From NCBI RefSeq assembly GCF_023015865.1, contig NZ_JALKBC010000007.1, forward strand, positions 248,001 through 312,000: DNA of 64,000 nucleotides, read 5' to 3'. Positions 36,422-45,616 of this stretch are shown here, piece by piece (the first letter of the stretch is position 1; every line of letters starts with the position of its first letter). The position numbers and the translations under genes are program-made. A model generated the notes under the pieces. The model worked only from the letters and a program-made list of their open reading frames with translations, was not told where the DNA came from and ran no database searches. This DNA comes from Arenibacter sp. F26102. GTDB lineage: Bacteria > Bacteroidota > Bacteroidia > Flavobacteriales > Flavobacteriaceae.

Positions 36422-37369
36422 ATGAAAAATATATATTCGATGATAGTACTGGCATGTGCCTTTCTTACCTCTTGCCAAGATGATAGCGTAGATTTACCTA
36501 CATTGAACGTTTCCGTGGAAAAATCTGAGTATGTGGAAGGTGAGCTTGCACAATTTCAATTGACGGGAAATGCCGATTTTGTTACTTTTTTTTCAGGGGA
36601 AGTAGGTAGCAGACATGAATTCTCGGGGCGGACTTCTGCAGAGGGCACTCCGATAATGAGTTTTAATTCGGCTTTGGCCAATGGATCTCAGGAATCTTCT
36701 CTTCAATTATTGATCTCCCAAGATCTCTATATGTTGGGTACAAGAGATAGTGCCACAGTGGCCCAGGGAATTACTACAGCTACTTGGACGGATATTACCG
36801 ATCGTGCAGAGTGGGCCACAAGCAGTTCGAACAAAGGTTCTGGGGATATTGATTTGACCGATTTTTCGGATAAACCGGTTTATTTAGCTTTTAAGTACAA
36901 AGGCTATCCGGGATCTGTTCAAAATAAATGGACTATTTCCTCCCTTGCGGTAAAAAATAATCTAGCTGATAGTACCTCATATAACATTGCGAACCATGGT
37001 ACATCAGCTATTAATAATTATGGAGTTTCCACCACGGTTAGCCCTGGTTGGGTGGGCAGTAATTTGGTCAACTCCTACAATTGGGGGGTTAGTTCCAGTA
37101 ACTTTGTAATTACAGGTTCTACTAACGCCGGTACAGCTGCCGAAGCCGAGGCATGGTGTATCTCTGGGCCCATTGACCTGACCCACGTAACACCGGATGT
37201 TGGGAAATTGGTTAAGAACATGTCGGCGTCAATGACCGATTACGAATACCAGTTCAATACGGCCGGGGAATATAAGGTATCCTTTGTCGGCAAGGCAAGC
37301 AATATTTATGGTGCGGAGGAAGTGGTTAAAGAATTAGATGTCGTAGTACAACCCTTGGAAGAGGACTAG
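36422..37369 (+). CDS. DUF5017-type surface lipoprotein (candidate accessory glycan-binding protein)
   Basis: About 315 residues. The ATG at 36422 gives MKNIYSMIVLACAFLTSCQDD, a lipoprotein leader. The mature part is all-beta with Ig-like repeats (ERxxY..GE.AQFQLTG near the N terminus, AGEYKVSFVGKASN near the C terminus) and a central domain that has the DUF5017 character. Such proteins sit in the SusE/F position and probably bind the glycan on the cell surface. A terminator follows. Confidence 0.75.
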   Translation: MKNIYSMIVLACAFLTSCQDDSVDLPTLNVSVEKSEYVEGELAQFQLTGNADFVTFFSGEVGSRHEFSGRTSAEGTPIMSFNSALANGSQESSLQLLISQDLYMLGTRDSATVAQGITTATWTDITDRAEWATSSSNKGSGDIDLTDFSDKPVYLAFKYKGYPGSVQNKWTISSLAVKNNLADSTSYNIANHGTSAINNYGVSTTVSPGWVGSNLVNSYNWGVSSSNFVITGSTNAGTAAEAEAWCISGPIDLTHVTPDVGKLVKNMSASMTDYEYQFNTAGEYKVSFVGKASNIYGAEEVVKELDVVVQPLEED

Positions 37370-37378
37370 CGTTTTTAG

Positions 37379-37413
37379 AAGGATCGGTACCATTAGGTGC
37401 TGGTCCTTTTTTT
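37379..37413 (+). terminator. Terminator between the SusCD block and the enzyme block
   Basis: AAGGATC (37379-37385) pairs with GGTCCTT (37402-37408; one G-U pair), followed by a run of T. It comes shortly after the DUF5017 stop. The enzyme genes begin 154 bases after that stop, so they may have their own promoter or read-through. Confidence 0.75.
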
Positions 37414-37523
37414 CTTAAAACTTACTTAAGCCCACATTTTTTCTAGTAGCTATTTTGGTTAATCATTCAGGTAGCCTGAAACTAAAATTAAAAGCCTAAT
37501 TAATTGTTAGGCCTAGTATTATT

Positions 37524-39467
37524 ATGGAATATCAAAAAATAAATACAAAAATCTTCGCTCTGTTGTTTGTAATTTATTCGCAAACACTATTCGCCCAAGA
37601 TCTAACATCTTATAAAGACCGAAAAAGTCAGGTTGTTAATTCACTTAAGGATGTTACTCTAGTTGAAAGGGGAAAACATGGCCTGCCCAAGGCCATTGCC
37701 CGACTTGAATCCGATCCATACGACGAGGCGGCATTGACCTATATTACCAACGACCTGGATAATCGATATCAAAGCATGTTCGACTTTCCTGGGATGGCCC
37801 TGGCACTATGTCGATACTGGGACAGCTTTAATGAAAAACAGTTGAAAAAGATTAAAAGGGATCTGGAAAAGTTGGCTAAATCGGATAAGCAGGGAGGGGA
37901 AGGCTTCTTAGGTCACGGTACTGAGAACCATGCCACTATGATGTGGTCCAGTGCCTATCTTTTTGGGCAGCTGTTCCCCGATGCCCGTTGGGCGAATGGC
38001 ATGAGCAGTACGGAATTGATGGCCGATATGAAGGAGCGTTTGCGCAAGACCTTTAAAAACGTATATAATCACGGGTATGCAGAATACCTTTCCACTACTT
38101 ATGAAGTGGTTATGAACTTCCCAGTAGAAATGTTAATGGAATATGCCGAGGATCCTGAAGTCAAAGCCATAGCCGAAGCGTTTATGCTTTATAAATGGTC
38201 CCTTTTGTCCTTGAACAATTTTGAAGGAACTATTTTGGCACCCTATGGTAGGATGAACACACAGCAGGATCATCTTTCCGATGAGAGTTATATCTCTGCC
38301 ACTACCTATTACAATTGGTTGATGTGGGGCTGGGGCCCTGCAACGGGAAATGTGAAGTTGGATCAATTTGACGATTATCAGGAAGCAAGCTATACTATTT
38401 TTGCGGCGCTGTCCGGAGTGGTGCCCCCAAGCGTCTTTTTTCGCTTAGCTTCCAACGATTCTGCCCCGTTTGAACTAAAAACTTCGGCCTCCTCCTTTGG
38501 ACCCTTTGGAACTGGAGTCCCTCACTGGATGATGCGCAAAGTATTTCGCAACAAGACCTATGCCATCGGGACAGGAAATTTTCGCTGGACACCCGGGGGT
38601 GATTATGCCGACCACGATGCCAATGGGTTCAACATTTCCTATCATAGCCCGGACCGATTTAATTATATCAATTGCTTTCACCCCTACTGGTATAGCGACG
38701 GTGACGAACAGGATCGCACCGCGGATACCTGGTATAAGGGGACCAACTCCCCCTTTCAACAGACCGCTCATTCCAAGAACACGGTGATCACACTCTTTAA
38801 TATTCCGCAAAAGGATCCATGGGTCAACACTCCGAGTGAGACCAAATGGGCCTGGCGGGACGGCCATGCAGATAATCTGATAAAAAGGGGGATGTTGCGC
38901 TATCCGAAATCGGTAGATGAAAAAGTAGAGGAAAACGGCTGGATCTTTCTTCGGGAAGGAGATACCTATATCGGGATCAGACCCTTAAAAAGCTATTATG
39001 AACAGACCGATTTGAAAGGGAAAGGATTGGATGGTTTCAATATTGTGAAAAGCGATCACGCCCAGACTGGTTTTGTATTCGAACTCGGAAGTAAAAGTGA
39101 ATCGGGTACCTTCGATAAATTTCGCCGAACCTTGAATAAAAATCGGCTTTCCATAGATTGGAAGAATATGAGGGTTACTTATACCGATAGTCAAAAGGAG
39201 AAACTACAGATTCAATATCAGGAAGGGCTGCCTATAGCCCCAGAAAATAAAATGCCGGAACATTTGTCTAGAAAGGGTATTAAAGGGATGGCAGAATCGG
39301 TTCCCGTTGTAAAAATCAAAAATAAATCAGAGTTAGGGTACCGCCAATGGCCAATGATAGAGAGTCCGTCTATTAATATGGATAATAGTATTCTAAAAAT
39401 TGATGATGGTCAAACAGAAATCACGGTTAATTGGCAAGGAAACATTCCGGTGATTACTGCAAATTGA
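37524..39467 (+). CDS. Candidate polysaccharide lyase with alpha/alpha toroid and C-terminal beta domain (family not assigned)
   Basis: 647 residues with a signal peptide (FALLFVIYSQTLFAQ). Residues ~30-290 are all-alpha. They include GHGTENHATMMWSSAYLFG near 130-148, with His131, Asn135 and His136. An Asn/His pair in such a helix is what toroid lyases use to neutralise a uronate, but here it is only a candidate. Residues ~330-640 are beta-rich and rich in Trp and Tyr, like the C-terminal sheets of heparinase- or alginate-lyase-like proteins. It opens the enzyme block and the GH105 genes follow, fitting the role of first cutter. I do not recognise the exact family. Confidence 0.55.
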   Translation: MEYQKINTKIFALLFVIYSQTLFAQDLTSYKDRKSQVVNSLKDVTLVERGKHGLPKAIARLESDPYDEAALTYITNDLDNRYQSMFDFPGMALALCRYWDSFNEKQLKKIKRDLEKLAKSDKQGGEGFLGHGTENHATMMWSSAYLFGQLFPDARWANGMSSTELMADMKERLRKTFKNVYNHGYAEYLSTTYEVVMNFPVEMLMEYAEDPEVKAIAEAFMLYKWSLLSLNNFEGTILAPYGRMNTQQDHLSDESYISATTYYNWLMWGWGPATGNVKLDQFDDYQEASYTIFAALSGVVPPSVFFRLASNDSAPFELKTSASSFGPFGTGVPHWMMRKVFRNKTYAIGTGNFRWTPGGDYADHDANGFNISYHSPDRFNYINCFHPYWYSDGDEQDRTADTWYKGTNSPFQQTAHSKNTVITLFNIPQKDPWVNTPSETKWAWRDGHADNLIKRGMLRYPKSVDEKVEENGWIFLREGDTYIGIRPLKSYYEQTDLKGKGLDGFNIVKSDHAQTGFVFELGSKSESGTFDKFRRTLNKNRLSIDWKNMRVTYTDSQKEKLQIQYQEGLPIAPENKMPEHLSRKGIKGMAESVPVVKIKNKSELGYRQWPMIESPSINMDNSILKIDDGQTEITVNWQGNIPVITAN

Positions 39468-39496
39468 TGCATTTTATGAACAATAGATATAGGAAA

Positions 39497-41419
39497 ATGA
39501 AGAAGCTTGTATTCCTGCTTATAGCTTTGTGTGGCGTGTTGATTGCCAAGGCAGAAGTTGTGCTACCAAACATATTCAGTGACAATATGGTGCTTCAAAG
39601 GGATACCCCCGTAAAAATTTGGGGCCAGGCGGATGCGGCCGAAAAAATAGAGGTCGCTTTCAACGGACAGGAACATAAAACTTTGGCGGACACCAATGGA
39701 AACTGGGAGATAACCCTAAAACCCATGGCTTTTGGAGGTCCATATTCGTTAAGCATACAAGGTAAGAATGCGATTGTGCTGCAAAATATTTTAATTGGTG
39801 ACGTATGGATCTGTAGTGGGCAGTCCAACATGGAATTTTCAGTGAGACATGTTAAAGATGCTGAAAATGAGATATCTAAGGCCCATTATTCCAAAATTCG
39901 TTCTTTTAGGGTAAAGAGGAACATGGGCTATGATCCATTGGAGGATTTGGATGGGGCGTGGACGGAATGTAATCCTGAGACTGTGGGGCAGTTTTCAGCA
40001 GTTGGTTATTTCTTTGCCCGTAAGGTCTATGAAGATACAGGTATCCCCATAGCGCTGATTAATAATTCATGGGGAGGTACGCAAATTGAAACTTGGACTG
40101 ATAGGGAAGTTTACAAGAAACTACCGGCAGAATATTGGGAACGCTATCCAGAAGGTGTTTTTGGCGTAGATCCAGTTAGGTTTGTCGCCTCTCAGGAAAC
40201 TGCACAAAAATCATTTCAAGAAGCAAAGGGAATCAAGGATGACAGTAAGGAAGAAGGATATTTTTTTCCAACTAACATTTCCGATTATAAGACGTGTAAA
40301 ATGCCCCTGCGATGGGACCGCTCCGAGCTAAAGAACATTGATGGGGTCGTGTGGTTTTATACCACCATCCAATTACCTGCTAACGCCGTCCAAAATGATG
40401 GCATCCTCAATCTAGGTCCCATAGACCAAAAAGACAAGGTTTGGATCAATGGAAAAAGCGTAGGGGAATCGGAGACCTACATGGAGGAGCGTAGCTATAA
40501 AATCACTAAAGGTGTTCTAAAGGAGGGCAACAACACTATAGCGGTTAGGCTCGACGATAATGGTGGCAATGGTGGTTTTGCGGGCACTGAAGAAGACTTG
40601 TTCCTAAAACTTGATAACAAAAAATATTCCTTGGCAGACGATTGGACTTATAGAAAAGGGATTACCAGTGATATGTTCGGGTATGAGCCAAATGCCCGAA
40701 ATTTATATCCTGGTCTCTTATACAACGCTATGATAAATCCATTACTGCAATTTAAAATAAAAGGGATACTCTGGTACCAGGGAGAACACAATGTTGGTAG
40801 GTCGCAGCAGTACAGAACCTTGTTCCCTTATTTGATTAAGGACTGGCGTAAAAAATGGGGAGTGGACCTTCCATTTTATTGGGTACAGCTCGCCAATTAT
40901 TTGAGAATCGATGATAAACCTTCCAGGAGTACTTGGGCCGAACTCAGGGAGGCACAAACCAGTGCGTTGACACTTCCAAAAACTGGGGAAGCTGTGATTA
41001 TCGACCTAGGGGAGGCAGAGGATATCCACCCTAAGAATAAACAGGATGTGGGGCAGCGTTTGGCATTGATAGCCTTGAACAAGGATTATGGTAAGAAACA
41101 CTTGGTGTACTCCGGACCCACCTTTAAAGCTGTTAAATTCAAGAGAGGGAAAGGGGTGATTTCTTTCCGAAATGTAGGATCTGGACTGGTGACTTCCAAT
41201 AATACAACTGAAGTAAAAGGTTTTGCCATAGCTGGAACAGATAAAAAGTTTGTCTGGGCCAATGCCATTATAATGGGAGATAAAATAATTGTAGAAAGTG
41301 ACCAGATTAAGGAACCGGCCTTTATTAGATATGCTTGGGGAAATAATCCGGAGACCAATTTATATAACAAGGAAGGTTTACCGGCCCGCCCATTCAGGAC
41401 CGATAACCCCAATAAATAA
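39497..41419 (+). CDS. Sialate O-acetylesterase-type carbohydrate esterase
   Basis: About 640 residues from the ATG at 39497, preceded by an AGGA site; the frame's earlier ATGs overlap the lyase gene and have no signal. A signal peptide (LVFLLIALCGVLIAKA) is followed by a beta domain (NIFSDNMVLQRDTPVKIWG). The SGNH serine is in CSGQSNMEFSV and the acid-base pair in EDIHPKNK. A jelly-roll insertion (ELKNIDGVVWFYTT...NNTIAVRLDDN) interrupts the fold, as known in this family. It removes O-acetyl groups, here probably from the sugar backbone rather than sialic acid. Confidence 0.88.
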   Translation: MKKLVFLLIALCGVLIAKAEVVLPNIFSDNMVLQRDTPVKIWGQADAAEKIEVAFNGQEHKTLADTNGNWEITLKPMAFGGPYSLSIQGKNAIVLQNILIGDVWICSGQSNMEFSVRHVKDAENEISKAHYSKIRSFRVKRNMGYDPLEDLDGAWTECNPETVGQFSAVGYFFARKVYEDTGIPIALINNSWGGTQIETWTDREVYKKLPAEYWERYPEGVFGVDPVRFVASQETAQKSFQEAKGIKDDSKEEGYFFPTNISDYKTCKMPLRWDRSELKNIDGVVWFYTTIQLPANAVQNDGILNLGPIDQKDKVWINGKSVGESETYMEERSYKITKGVLKEGNNTIAVRLDDNGGNGGFAGTEEDLFLKLDNKKYSLADDWTYRKGITSDMFGYEPNARNLYPGLLYNAMINPLLQFKIKGILWYQGEHNVGRSQQYRTLFPYLIKDWRKKWGVDLPFYWVQLANYLRIDDKPSRSTWAELREAQTSALTLPKTGEAVIIDLGEAEDIHPKNKQDVGQRLALIALNKDYGKKHLVYSGPTFKAVKFKRGKGVISFRNVGSGLVTSNNTTEVKGFAIAGTDKKFVWANAIIMGDKIIVESDQIKEPAFIRYAWGNNPETNLYNKEGLPARPFRTDNPNK

Positions 41420-41437
41420 TTTAACCTAGGATCTATC

Positions 41438-42721
41438 ATGAAGCTAATGTTAAGCGTATGGCTGGTAGTTTTCCAAATATGGATAATACCTGCACAATCA
41501 GTGGTCCAAAACAACACTTCTGATTTGTTCGGACCTTATTTGACTGGTAAATCACCAATGATTATAAAAGATTTGGGTGAAGAAATTGAAAATGGAGTAA
41601 AACTAAGAAGGGTGATTTTTCATTCCTATAACTATCATGAGGCAGGAGAAGAGAAAAATGCCGAAATCTTTGCTGCCATTGCACGTCCCAAGCAAGAGGG
41701 TAAATACCCGGGATTATTAGTTTTGCACGGAGGTGCAGGATATGCCGAAATAGAGAAGGCGAAGAAATGGGCAGCTCTGGGGTATATTGTAGTTGTCTTG
41801 GATGAACCAGGTGTTGCTCATCCTGATAAAATACCAATGTCCCATGGCCCGTGGGAAAAATATAAATATGGCGAATATCGCTTTGTAGTAAAGCCGGAAG
41901 TTAAGTCTAGTACCTTATTTTCTGCGGTACTCGCTTCTGTTCAAGGGTTATATCTGCTACATTCCCAACCAGATATTATGGCCGATAAAATAGGAATAAC
42001 GGGCATATCATGGGGCGGTTATTTGACCACTTTTGTATCTGGTCTGGCAAATTCAATGGTTACGGCATCCTTTTCTGTTTATGGCAGTGGTTATTATGAT
42101 TATGGGTCCACCTTCCTAAAGAACTTGGACGACATGAATGCCAAAGATCGTAGAGACTGGCTAAAGCACTTGGATGCAGGAAGAGTAACCAAAAATATTG
42201 GAACTCCATTTTTTATTGCTGGTGCAGCCAATGACAATTGGTTCTACCCTCCTGCAGTATCCCAAACACTTATGTCGATGAAAGGGGATACCAACCACTT
42301 ATTTGCCCCTAATAACTCACACAAAATAGAACTACCAGGAGGAACAAAGGGAAAAGCAGCGGAGGAGCCAGGTTGGTTGTCCATGGAGCGGCTCTATTTT
42401 GAATACCATCTTAAAGGAAAAGGGAATCCCCTTCCGAAAATTGTAAAGATTGAAACCGTAAAAATGAAAAATAGCAATTCCAAAATTCGGTTTAAGGTTA
42501 CAGGTCCTGTGCCTTTTGAAAGCGCAAATGTGTGTTATAGCCCAGAAGGTAAGGATTGGCCAAAAAGAGTTTGGGAAATAGTTACCGCAACCGATTTGAA
42601 AAACGGATGGTATGAAGCGGAGATTCCTACAAAGGATTTGAAACGGAATATTTCTTGTTTCGCTTCAATTTCAGATTCCAGGCCGGTTACGGTCTCTAGT
42701 AAAATAGTAACCATTAAATGA
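41438..42721 (+). CDS. Secreted acetyl-xylan-esterase/prolyl-oligopeptidase-like hydrolase
   Basis: 427 residues with a signal peptide. The alpha/beta-hydrolase fold shows LLVLHGGAGYAEIEKAKKWAALGY (oxyanion strand) and GITGISWGGYLTT, with the catalytic serine. AGAANDNWFYPP and a final NNSHK supply acid and histidine candidates. A C-terminal ~95-residue beta domain (KIRFKVTGPVPFESANVC...) follows. It could deacetylate or deacylate the polymer in the periplasm. The gene lies 18 bases after the sialate-esterase-type gene, in the same operon. Confidence 0.8.
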   Translation: MKLMLSVWLVVFQIWIIPAQSVVQNNTSDLFGPYLTGKSPMIIKDLGEEIENGVKLRRVIFHSYNYHEAGEEKNAEIFAAIARPKQEGKYPGLLVLHGGAGYAEIEKAKKWAALGYIVVVLDEPGVAHPDKIPMSHGPWEKYKYGEYRFVVKPEVKSSTLFSAVLASVQGLYLLHSQPDIMADKIGITGISWGGYLTTFVSGLANSMVTASFSVYGSGYYDYGSTFLKNLDDMNAKDRRDWLKHLDAGRVTKNIGTPFFIAGAANDNWFYPPAVSQTLMSMKGDTNHLFAPNNSHKIELPGGTKGKAAEEPGWLSMERLYFEYHLKGKGNPLPKIVKIETVKMKNSNSKIRFKVTGPVPFESANVCYSPEGKDWPKRVWEIVTATDLKNGWYEAEIPTKDLKRNISCFASISDSRPVTVSSKIVTIK

Positions 42722-42745
42722 TTTATAAACTATAAAAAACACCAT

Positions 42746-43873
42746 ATGCATACTAATACACTAACCATTTTATTTTTAACACTTTTTACTTTTTCGGTAT
42801 CCGGACAGAGCAATTACAATTTAAAAAAGTTTCCAGAGGGGAAAATGCCCCAGGAGATAGGCATGCGAATTGCTGAAAAGTTTCTGAACACTTCCCATTC
42901 GCAATACGGAAATACTAAGCCGCCAAAACCGCCAAAGCAAATTACCTATCCAGATGTGTGTACCTGGCTTGGGGGTATGTGGTTTGCCGAAGCAACAAAA
43001 AACAATAAGCTTTTTAGTCGATTTGAAGATCGTTTTCATCCCTTGTTAAATGAGGAGAAGAACTTACTTCCCAAGCCCAACCATGTGGACAATAATGTAT
43101 TTGGGGCGGTTCCTTTGGAACTGTATCTGCAAACCGGGAAGCAAAAATACCTTGAACTGGGATTGAAATATGCAGACACCCAATGGATATTACCCAAGGA
43201 TGCTAAGCCAGAAGAGGAAAACTGGGCAAAGAAAGGTTATTCTTGGCAGACCCGTATTTGGATCGATGATATGTTCATGATTACCGCAATACAGGCTCAG
43301 GCATATAGGGTTACAGATGATTCCAAATATATCGATAGGGCCGCCAAGGAAATGGTTTTGTACCTTGATGAAATACAATTGGATAATGGGTTGTTCTATC
43401 ATTCTCCCGAAGCGCACTTTAGCTGGGGCCGAGGGAATGGATGGATGGCAGTTGGTATGGCCGAGATTCTTCGGATACTTCCAAAGAAGAACCCCAATAG
43501 AGAACGTATAATGGAAGGATACCACAAGATGATGTCAGCTTTACTGAAATATCAGGAAGAAGATGGAATGTGGCGACAGATCATTGACGATGAGGAAGCC
43601 TGGAAAGAGACTTCGGCTACGGCCATGTTTACCTATGCCATGATTACTGGAGTTAAAGAAGGCTGGCTGAATAAAAAAAATTACGGGACGGCGGCCAGAA
43701 AAGGTTGGTTGGCCCTAACCGACTATATCAATGCCGATGATGAGCTTACAGAGGTGTGTGCCGGTACGAACATTATGAACAGCAGGGAACATTATATGAA
43801 CCGGCCACGCATTGTTGGCGACCTGCACGGGCAAGCACCTTTGCTCTGGTGTGCGACAGCTTTGGTAAGATAA
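42746..43873 (+). CDS. GH105 unsaturated rhamnogalacturonyl/glucuronyl hydrolase
   Basis: 375 residues with a signal peptide (TILFLTLFTFSVSGQ). The six-hairpin fold carries the catalytic aspartate in RIWIDDMFMI (Asp174 or 175). The substrate-binding motif FSWGRGNGWMAVG is typical of YteR-type GH105. The enzyme adds water to the 4,5-double bond left by polysaccharide lyases and frees the unsaturated uronic acid. This is the clearest sign that the operon handles uronic acids. Confidence 0.92.
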   Translation: MHTNTLTILFLTLFTFSVSGQSNYNLKKFPEGKMPQEIGMRIAEKFLNTSHSQYGNTKPPKPPKQITYPDVCTWLGGMWFAEATKNNKLFSRFEDRFHPLLNEEKNLLPKPNHVDNNVFGAVPLELYLQTGKQKYLELGLKYADTQWILPKDAKPEEENWAKKGYSWQTRIWIDDMFMITAIQAQAYRVTDDSKYIDRAAKEMVLYLDEIQLDNGLFYHSPEAHFSWGRGNGWMAVGMAEILRILPKKNPNRERIMEGYHKMMSALLKYQEEDGMWRQIIDDEEAWKETSATAMFTYAMITGVKEGWLNKKNYGTAARKGWLALTDYINADDELTEVCAGTNIMNSREHYMNRPRIVGDLHGQAPLLWCATALVR

Positions 43874-43907
43874 ATTTCATTTTTCAGTAATATAGAGGTA
43901 GTAGTAT

Positions 43908-44744
43908 ATGAGAAAGAAGATTATTCTAATTGGTTTGTTTCTAGGTACGGTTTCACTTGTTTTTTCACAGAAAAAGCGAATCACCTATAAACTGATCGAA
44001 GACCTATCCTATATCGATGTCTACGAAGGGGAAAAGGACGATTATATGAACGAGCGTTGCAAACTGGATATCTATTATCCCGAAAACCAAAAAGATTTTG
44101 CAACTGTTGTTTGGTTCCACGGTGGCGGACTCACAGGAGGGGAAAAATCCATTCCCAATGATTTGAAAAATAAAGGCAATGCAGTAGTTGCGGTCAATTA
44201 TCGCATGCACCCCAAAGTGAAAAACCCTGTCTATATTGAGGATGCTGCGGCTTCGGTGGCCTGGGTATTTAGGAATATTGAAAAATACGGAGGTAATAAT
44301 ACAAAGATTTTCGTTGCCGGTCATTCGGCCGGGGGGTATTTGGCCAGCATGGTGGGCCTAGATAAAAGTTATTTGGCAAAGTACGGTATCGATGCCAATT
44401 CAATTGCCGGACTGATTCCCTTTAGTGGTCATACAATTACCCATATGACCGTGCGGAAAGAAAATGGTGTAGGCAACAAGCAACCGGTGGTAGATAAATA
44501 TGCGCCCTTGTTCCATGTGCGTGCCGATGCTCCGCCATTGGTACTGATAACCGGCGACCGTGAAATAGAAATGTTGGGCCGCTATGAAGAAAATGCCTAT
44601 ATGTACCGGATGATGAAAGTTGTTGGGCATCAAGAGACCAGCCTTTATGAAATGCCTGGTTTCGACCACGGAACAATGACCTGGCCGGCCAGTCATATAA
44701 TGCAAAAACATATTAAACAAATTTTAAAATCGAAACAAAACTGA
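43908..44744 (+). CDS. Secreted alpha/beta-hydrolase esterase
   Basis: 278 residues with a signal peptide (LIGLFLGTVSLVFSQ). VVWFHGGGLTGGEKSIP is the HGGG oxyanion motif and VAGHSAGGYLASM carries the nucleophile serine. GFDHGTM provides a histidine candidate. The fold is that of the hormone-sensitive-lipase/esterase type, common for feruloyl- or acetyl-esterases. Function: removal of acyl groups from the glycan, inferred from context. Confidence 0.82.
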   Translation: MRKKIILIGLFLGTVSLVFSQKKRITYKLIEDLSYIDVYEGEKDDYMNERCKLDIYYPENQKDFATVVWFHGGGLTGGEKSIPNDLKNKGNAVVAVNYRMHPKVKNPVYIEDAAASVAWVFRNIEKYGGNNTKIFVAGHSAGGYLASMVGLDKSYLAKYGIDANSIAGLIPFSGHTITHMTVRKENGVGNKQPVVDKYAPLFHVRADAPPLVLITGDREIEMLGRYEENAYMYRMMKVVGHQETSLYEMPGFDHGTMTWPASHIMQKHIKQILKSKQN

Positions 44745-44772
44745 AATTGAATAATCTAAATCTAATTATTCT

Positions 44773-45570
44773 ATGAAAAACCTCAGAATCAATTTTTACT
44801 TAATTCTAATATTTGCATTTCTTACCCAGCCGGGTAAAGCCATTACGAATGACCTTCCGAATAAGGTAGCCGACACTGTCCGGATATTGACCATTGGCAA
44901 TAGTTTTGCAGATAATGCCTGTAAATATTTGAAACAAATTACAGAATCAGTAGAAGGCAGCAATATTATTATTGGGAAGGCAAATATTGGGGGATGCTAT
45001 TTGGAAAAACATGCAGACCTAATGAAGCAAAGTGAATCGGATCCAACACTTAGGCCACATAATGGCAAGAGCTTAAAAGAGTGGTTGTTAACGGATGATT
45101 GGGATATTGTTACCATTCAGCAGGTTAGCCATCTTAGTTTCAAGGCGGAAACCTACCAACCCTATGCAGATGAAATTCGGGATTACGTAAATAAATACGC
45201 GCCCCAGGCCAAAATTTATATTCATGAAACCTGGGCCTATGCCCCAGACTGCCCTCGTTTGAAGGGCTTTGGGATAACATCGGATCAAATGTTCCAAGGG
45301 CTGAAGAATAATTACGAAGTCCTTTCCGAACGTTACAATTCACCCATTTTACCATCTGGTGACGCCTTTAATAGATCTTTCAAGAAAACGGAAGAGATCG
45401 ATCTTTGGAGCTCAAATGATCGGTTCCATGCCAACGAAAATGGTTGCTACCTTGCCGCCTGTGTTTGGTTTAAGGAGTTGTTTGGGAAATCACCAAAAAA
45501 AATAAAATTCAGACCAGAGCAAATATCGAAAAAAACGGCTCGATACTTAAGAAGGGTTGCTTCAAAGTAG
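44773..45570 (+). CDS. DUF4886 SGNH-type hydrolase
   Basis: 265 residues with a signal peptide. RILTIGNSFADNA holds the SGNH block-I serine and DRFHANENG the block-V Asp/His pair. DWDIVTIQQVSHLS is the middle family motif. This matches DUF4886, often found in PULs next to uronate hydrolases. It probably acts as another esterase in the same pathway. Confidence 0.78.
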   Translation: MKNLRINFYLILIFAFLTQPGKAITNDLPNKVADTVRILTIGNSFADNACKYLKQITESVEGSNIIIGKANIGGCYLEKHADLMKQSESDPTLRPHNGKSLKEWLLTDDWDIVTIQQVSHLSFKAETYQPYADEIRDYVNKYAPQAKIYIHETWAYAPDCPRLKGFGITSDQMFQGLKNNYEVLSERYNSPILPSGDAFNRSFKKTEEIDLWSSNDRFHANENGCYLAACVWFKELFGKSPKKIKFRPEQISKKTARYLRRVASK

Positions 45571-45616
45571 ATAGGTTCATTAAAGAAAAAATCAGGTATA
45601 ACCAACTATCCAAAAT

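Noticed and set aside
41086-41517. 143-codon minus-strand frame over the esterase genes
   Set aside because: It is a shadow of two real genes in another frame, with no signal or domain.
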